Source: JAQBQZ01 sp964554765 (GTDB lineage Bacteria; Patescibacteriota; Minisyncoccia; Phycocordibacterales; CAIRYW01). From it: a DNA stretch of 9,599 nucleotides. Under the pieces are notes generated by a model. It saw only the letters and a list, made by a program, of their open reading frames with translations, was not told the origin of the DNA and ran no database searches. Positions 5,904 to 9,599 of the stretch are shown here, one piece after another. Both the position numbers and the translations under genes were made by a program. The stretch covers positions 1 through 9,599 of the forward strand of contig CAZKPS010000019.1 of NCBI GenBank assembly GCA_964554765.1. Reading direction: 5' to 3'. The first letter of the stretch is position 1; each line of letters starts with the position of its first letter.

Positions 5904-7634
5904 TTAAACCAAATTGTTGATTTCTTCGATTGGAATTTCTTTTCGAAGCATCTTGATAATAGCATCCTCTCGCATTGTAAGCATACCTTTGCTTCGCACC
6001 ACCTTCCATATCTCTGGAGCAGTTGGATTTGTGAGAATTACTTTTTCAAGCTCTTTGTCCATCTTGAACATCTCAAGCACCGCTACTCGCCCCTTTGTAC
6101 CCTTTGGACATTCTGGTGTTGGCTGGTTTTCCAATACTTCAGTTGCTTTTGGTATTTCCTTCTTATACTCCTCTGGGAGATCAGCAAACTGCTTGTCCAT
6201 CATTGCCTGAATACTCCCTTCGACTGGTATGGGTTTACCTGTGCCAGGACAGATTTTTGACACAAGTCGTTGTGCCATCGAGAGAATAAGTGTTGGAGCA
6301 ATAAGGAACGGATCCACACCCATATCAATAAGTCGAGGCACTGCTCCAATAGAGTCATTGGTGTGAATAGTTGATAGCACCAAGTGTCCTGTAAGAGCAG
6401 CCTGGATTGCAAGCTGAGCTGTTTCCTTGTCTCGAATCTCTCCCACCATAATAATGTCCGGATCTTGTCGGAGAGTTGTTCGGAGTCCTGTAGCAAATGT
6501 GTATCCAATCTCAGGGCGCACCTGTGATTGACTCACACCATCAATATTGTATTCAACAGGATCTTCGAGTGAGAGCACATTATGACTTTCTCGATCGACC
6601 TCAGCAAGCATTGAATAAAGTGTTGTACTTTTTCCAGATCCTGTCGGCCCAGAAATAAGTATGAGACCATATGGTCGTTTGATTGCTTCTCGGATCATTT
6701 CGAGGTTTCTTTCTGACATTTCAAGATCTCCGAGACCTTTTATGACTTTAGCCTGATCGAGAATTCGCATCACCACCTTCTCCCCATAATACACTGGAAA
6801 AGTAGATACTCGAAAATCAATCTTTCGACCATCTATTCGAGCAGAAAATCTTCCGTCCTGAGGTTTTCGTTTTTCATCAAGTTTCATATTTGAAAGGATC
6901 TTGATACGAGCCACCACAGCATTTAAAACTTTAATTGGCAAAATAAGTGATGTGTGAAGTGTACCATCAAGTCGAAACCGTACTCGCACTTTGTCGTTGA
7001 TTGGTTCAATGTGAACATCAGATGCATCACCCTCGATAGCATATCGAAGTATTGTCGCCACAATCTTTGTGACTGGCGCGTCTTCAATAATATTTGTTTG
7101 ATTTATTTTTGCACCGAGATTTTCATCTTCAGATTCTGCCTGCGCAATCTCTTTCTCTTCATCAGTAAGATCGGTCTCGAGTTCGGTCAATGCTTTTGTT
7201 ACCTCGCCTGAGAGACCTTTGTAACAATCCATCGCATTTTTGTAATCTTTTTCAGAAATCAAAAAGATTTTATACGGGATGTTGTTCTTTGATGAGATAA
7301 AGTTGAGTGCGTCTCTCGCTTCAAAGTTCTCAGGATCTACAACACCCACCTCGAGCACACCGTCGACAATATCAACAGGAATCATTTTATAAAATGACGC
7401 TGATTCCTCTGGAAGATATTTTAGTGTCTCGAAAGGTATTGCTGGTTTAGGAATTTTCTTTACTGGAATACCGAGAAACTCCCCTTTTGCATCAAGAATC
7501 GCATACCCATCAATACCCTTACTCACCAAGACAGATTCTGCACTCGCATCACCATTTAAAAGCTCAGTCCGAACATCTTTCGCGATTTCAGCACTAACAA
7601 TTCCTTTTTTTAATAAAACATCAATAAGATTCAT
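5904..7634 (-). CDS. pilB: Type IV pilus extension ATPase PilB (GspE/PulE family)
   Basis: A 576-residue motor ATPase expected to drive pilin addition at PilC. Residues 1-140 form a GspE N-terminal (MshEN-like) domain. A linker rich in acidic residues (about 148-175) leads to the N2 domain, with YAIEGDASDVHIEP (198-211) and DGRFSARIDGRKIDFRVST (260-278). The core has Walker A GPTGSGKST (329-337), Asp box LEDPVEYN (356-363), Walker B DPDIIMVGEIRD (391-402) and His box ALTGHLVLSTIHTND (413-427). The C-terminal zinc site, usually two CxxC pairs, is degenerate: one cysteine remains in each half, in ICPGTGK and ECPKGTKGR. I believe this is common in Patescibacteria. ATG 7634 matches the family N-terminus. 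TAA stop, 35 bases before the receiver gene. GspE of a secretion system is the alternative name, but the pilT and pilin context favours PilB. Confidence 0.
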   Translation of the reverse strand: MNLIDVLLKKGIVSAEIAKDVRTELLNGDASAESVLVSKGIDGYAILDAKGEFLGIPVKKIPKPAIPFETLKYLPEESASFYKMIPVDIVDGVLEVGVVDPENFEARDALNFISSKNNIPYKIFLISEKDYKNAMDCYKGLSGEVTKALTELETDLTDEEKEIAQAESEDENLGAKINQTNIIEDAPVTKIVATILRYAIEGDASDVHIEPINDKVRVRFRLDGTLHTSLILPIKVLNAVVARIKILSNMKLDEKRKPQDGRFSARIDGRKIDFRVSTFPVYYGEKVVMRILDQAKVIKGLGDLEMSERNLEMIREAIKRPYGLILISGPTGSGKSTTLYSMLAEVDRESHNVLSLEDPVEYNIDGVSQSQVRPEIGYTFATGLRTTLRQDPDIIMVGEIRDKETAQLAIQAALTGHLVLSTIHTNDSIGAVPRLIDMGVDPFLIAPTLILSMAQRLVSKICPGTGKPIPVEGSIQAMMDKQFADLPEEYKKEIPKATEVLENQPTPECPKGTKGRVAVLEMFKMDKELEKVILTNPTAPEIWKVVRSKGMLTMREDAIIKMLRKEIPIEEINNLV

Positions 7635-7709
7635 TCCGTTTCAGCTAGAGGTCTCGTGCCCCTTGGTTATAAAAACTAATAAATTATTATCCTACAGACT
7701 AGTCAACCC

Positions 7710-7747
7710 TATACAGATTATACACTACCAGTTCCGATTTGCATCAA
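7710..7747 (-). promoter_or_regulatory. Possible promoter of pilB
   Basis: In the 141-base gap between the PilP-like gene and pilB, the minus strand has TTGATG (7747-7742) and TATAAT (7722-7717) with a 19-base spacer, slightly long. A start near 7710 would give a leader of about 75 bases. This leader includes an 8-bp palindrome GACTAGTC (7697-7704) and no recognised riboswitch. The weak ACGGA before the ATG is the nearest thing to a Shine-Dalgarno in this window. Confidence 0.
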
Positions 7748-7775
7748 CACACATCTAGCCAAAAAGCTTTCTGTA

Positions 7776-8237
7776 TTATTTTTTTGTTGCTGGTTTTGAA
7801 GTAGATGTTGTGGGAGTGGTGGATTTTTTAGGTAATATTTTTTGGAGCGCAGGTGTAGGTGACTGTGCCGGAGCACCTGTAGCAGTTTGATCAACAAATC
7901 CAAGTCCCTCTACGTTTGACATTACATCGCTTGTTATTGCCCCTTCAAACGGATTACTCTTACCTACGCTTTCTGGGACGATAGATTGACTACGATCGAC
8001 AAGAGCTCTAAACACAGGATCGAGAAAAAGTTTCTCGTCGAGTGTAACATTCTGAATTTTCAAAAGGAGTGGTAATAGGTTTTCTTCAGGACTGCCCGGA
8101 TTACCCACATTAGATGTCTTTAGAAGTGCAGTGGATTTTTGATCTTGTTTTACAAAGGTGTTATATACAACAAAACCACCTATAAGTACGGCTATTACAA
8201 TCATTGGCTTTTTTAGTTTTTCAAATAGTTCACCCAT
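7776..8237 (-). CDS. Small single-pass membrane protein, PilP-like by position
   Basis: A 153-residue protein with one N-terminal membrane segment (about 11-28), so the bulk should lie outside the cytoplasmic membrane. A linker leads to TLDEKLFLDPVFRALVDRSQ (about 65-84) and GKSNPFEG (92-99), followed by a Thr/Ser/Pro/Lys-rich tail (about 118-153). The order N, O, P just before pilB and the NPF motif, which recalls the DPF motif of PilP, suggest a PilP-like alignment-subcomplex partner. There is no lipobox cysteine, unlike classical PilP, and in a Patescibacterium a PilQ secretin partner may not exist. The start has an in-frame TAA shortly upstream, and lies 29 bases after the PilO-like stop. 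TAA stop. Membership in the pilus machine is likely; homology to PilP is a guess. Confidence 0.
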   Translation of the reverse strand: MGELFEKLKKPMIVIAVLIGGFVVYNTFVKQDQKSTALLKTSNVGNPGSPEENLLPLLLKIQNVTLDEKLFLDPVFRALVDRSQSIVPESVGKSNPFEGAITSDVMSNVEGLGFVDQTATGAPAQSPTPALQKILPKKSTTPTTSTSKPATKK

Positions 8238-8266
8238 AATAATTTATGCTTGTTACTTAGCTAATT

Positions 8267-8803
8267 TTATTTTAACCAATAAGTTCTAATAGTAACTGAA
8301 TGCTCTGTTAGGTTTTTAGGATCTGTCTTAAATGAGAGACTAGTTATATCCACCAATCGAAGACTTTGTTCAAGATTCTTGATAAACCCTACAAACTTTG
8401 AATAAGTGGCTTTTGTTTTGAATGAGACAAGAATCGAAGAGTAGAGTTTATTGTTTGGACCTATTTGTGCTGCACTGTCAGACTTATCTTCGGTAATCTG
8501 TATTTTACTGATGAGCATACCATTCTCTCTTGCAACACCATTAATATCCAAAATCAACTGTACATTATCAACGTGGTCAGGAAGGAGTTTCTTCACGGCT
8601 TCAAGGTCACCCGACTTAAACTGTTTGTATCTATCTTGTAACTCCCCTCGTTTCTTCAACACCTGATTAGACTTATCGAACGCTTTTTCGTAGCTCGCGA
8701 TATCTGTCTGCAGAGTTTTAATCGTCTGATAGACAGGATTAATATAGAATACAAATATTCCGATTGAGGCAAGTATCAAAAAAATTGGGATTAGACTTTT
8801 CAT
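8267..8803 (-). CDS. pilO: Type IV pilus alignment protein, PilO-like
   Basis: A 178-residue protein with a membrane anchor at residues 4-22, a coiled-coil-like heptad region (about 25-65, QTIKTLQTDIASYEKAFDKS) and a ferredoxin-like C-terminal half ending in VTIRTYWLK. The segment KKLLPDHVDNVQLILDINGVARENGM (about 71-96) is the classical PilO pattern: LP followed by a helix, then a motif close to I-x-x-x-A-x-x-x-G. PilO dimerises with PilN in the inner membrane and links the PilC motor platform to the outer part of the machine. Its ATG shares one base with the stop of the upstream PilN-like gene (TAATG), showing tight coupling and supporting the pair. No Shine-Dalgarno is seen. TAA stop. Confidence 0.
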   Translation of the reverse strand: MKSLIPIFLILASIGIFVFYINPVYQTIKTLQTDIASYEKAFDKSNQVLKKRGELQDRYKQFKSGDLEAVKKLLPDHVDNVQLILDINGVARENGMLISKIQITEDKSDSAAQIGPNNKLYSSILVSFKTKATYSKFVGFIKNLEQSLRLVDITSLSFKTDPKNLTEHSVTIRTYWLK

Positions 8804-9525
8804 TAGTTTGTTTTTGAATTAAGTTTTGGTCCACCATTTAAAAGATTGTTAACCATATTTGTATCAGGTGTGCTTGATGCATTCGTAGCAGAAGATGCAG
8901 ATGGTGTGTTTATGATTGTATCAGAGTCTGGAGAATTATCTGTAGTCGCTTTTCGTGTATATGTAACAAAACCTGGATCAATCTTTGTTGTAAAATTAAA
9001 AATAACATTACCAAAAGTATCGAGATCGAGATTGGAAAAAAGCGGAGTTCGAAGTGCTCTTTCTTTACCAAACACCTCTGCCTGATATGCGACAGCATTG
9101 TAGCTCTTCGCTTGCCCATTCATACTAAGTGTTGCCACACCATCAGGACCAGTCTCATACTTAAAATCCGTAAACTTTACACTCTGTATAGTCTGCTCCT
9201 GAAGGAAATCAAATATATAAGATACCGCCACGTGACTAGCGAGAAGAGTCTTTGCAGAATCAATACGATTATTGAGTCTCACATACTCATCGAGAGTTTG
9301 CGGTTCGAATGATTTTATATTTCTCTCAAGGTTATTTTTTGTATTGGCTTTTGAATTCTCGAGGTATTTATTCCAACCAAATGCACCTCCTGCCACCAAG
9401 ACAGTAATAAAGAAAATAATACTCGCTATAAAAGAGAAGAAACCTATCGGCTTATGTACTGTATTACTCGCGATTGGATCGAGAGTTGTCTTTGGAATAA
9501 AAGATGTTTGGAACTTAGTTTCCAT
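8803..9525 (-). CDS. PilN-like type IV pilus assembly protein
   Basis: A 240-residue protein with a short cytoplasmic N-terminus (1-26, KFQTSFIPKTTLDP), one membrane segment (about 28-50), a helical region (52-100) and a mixed alpha/beta domain (about 100-190), then a Ser/Thr/Asn-rich disordered tail (190-240). The layout and the direct overlap with the PilO-like gene fit PilN, which binds PilM through its N-terminal peptide and pairs with PilO. The usual MIRINLLP-type PilN start is absent, replaced by SFIPK, which I take to be a lineage-specific form. PilM is not in the window. It appears to be the first gene of its transcript, with a near-leaderless promoter and a perfect dyad over the -10 box. 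TAA stop. Confidence 0.
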   Translation of the reverse strand: METKFQTSFIPKTTLDPIASNTVHKPIGFFSFIASIIFFITVLVAGGAFGWNKYLENSKANTKNNLERNIKSFEPQTLDEYVRLNNRIDSAKTLLASHVAVSYIFDFLQEQTIQSVKFTDFKYETGPDGVATLSMNGQAKSYNAVAYQAEVFGKERALRTPLFSNLDLDTFGNVIFNFTTKIDPGFVTYTRKATTDNSPDSDTIINTPSASSATNASSTPDTNMVNNLLNGGPKLNSKTN

Positions 9526-9564
9526 AATTGTGATAATTATATCACAAAAAATAAAAGTAAATAC
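9526..9564 (-). promoter_or_regulatory. Extended -10 promoter of the pilus operon with perfect dyad (operator-like)
   Basis: The minus strand has TGATATAAT, a full extended -10 (TATAAT at 9541-9536) ending 10 bases before the ATG at 9525, implying a leader of only a few bases. The -10 lies inside a perfect inverted repeat, TTGTGATA (9528-9535) and TATCACAA (9540-9547), separated by ATTA. The arms recall CRP/FNR-type sites, but TGTGA and TCACA are 8 bases apart rather than the 6 of CRP. A regulator bound here would cover the -10 and start site, so repression is the natural guess. The -35 region is T-rich without a good match. Confidence 0.
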
Positions 9565-9599
9565 ATCGAAAGTGGAAAAACCTATGATTTATGTCACTC

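Noticed and set aside
5914..6210. Plus-strand open frame opposite pilB
   Set aside because: It lies wholly antisense to the conserved pilB coding region and its composition is a mirror of pilB codons; no family is recognised.
7718..7903. Small minus-strand frame overlapping the end of the PilP-like gene
   Set aside because: It is an out-of-frame reading of the low-complexity tail codons with no recognisable protein features.
9528..9547. CRP-binding site
   Set aside because: TGTGA and TCACA are 8 bases apart instead of 6 and the site covers the -10; a CRP assignment is not supported, only an operator-like dyad.
1..9599. Full genetic code 25 (UGA = Gly) for this genome
   Set aside because: Only one in-frame TGA is seen in roughly 2,700 codons. 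Genomes with UGA-Gly normally use it often. I keep it as a possibility, not a conclusion.
9548..9599. End of an upstream gene or start of a plus-strand gene at the right edge
   Set aside because: A plus-strand ATG near 9583 and minus-strand stops exist, but too few bases are visible to support either.

Overview
The window looks like chromosome from a Patescibacteria (Candidate Phyla Radiation) bacterium, most likely of the Parcubacteria group. I base this on the moderately AT-rich composition, the short AT-rich intergenic regions, the style of the pilin N-terminus, and the PilB-like ATPase with a degenerate cysteine motif. No rRNA, tRNA, CRISPR array, transposase or phage gene is visible. All ten genes lie on the minus strand, so the order below follows transcription, from high to low coordinates.

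Type IV pilus block (9525 to 2336): a PilN-like protein, a PilO-like protein overlapping it by one base (TAATG), a small single-pass PilP-like protein, the extension ATPase PilB/GspE, a stand-alone response-regulator receiver, the retraction ATPase PilT, the platform protein PilC, and one major-type pilin. N, O and P would form the inner-membrane alignment complex. PilC is the platform that PilB and PilT drive, and the receiver is a candidate switch. PilM, PilQ and the prepilin peptidase PilD are not in the window. A strong intrinsic terminator follows the pilin.

Glycosylation block (2267 to 1): a polytopic GT-C-type membrane protein with STT3-like features, then, one base after its stop codon, a GT2 glycosyltransferase of the dolichyl-phosphate-mannose-synthase type that is cut by the left edge. 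The pilin just upstream has five N-X-S/T sequons among its 115 codons. I infer a lipid-linked-sugar system that may glycosylate the pilus.

The most unusual signal is in the pilin. Its reading frame starts M-K-K-N-K, then has a UGA codon, then continues F-T-L-I-E. The UGA sits exactly where the invariant glycine of the prepilin peptidase site belongs. All nine visible stop codons are TAA or TAG, never TGA. This could be an error, a nonsense mutation, or recoding of UGA as glycine, as is established in Gracilibacteria and SR1. Separately, none of the ten starts has a clear Shine-Dalgarno sequence, and several have TATAAT only 8 to 10 bases before the ATG, which suggests leaderless mRNAs. Two of these promoters share a motif, TTGTGATATAATT, which forms a perfect dyad in front of the PilN-like gene.
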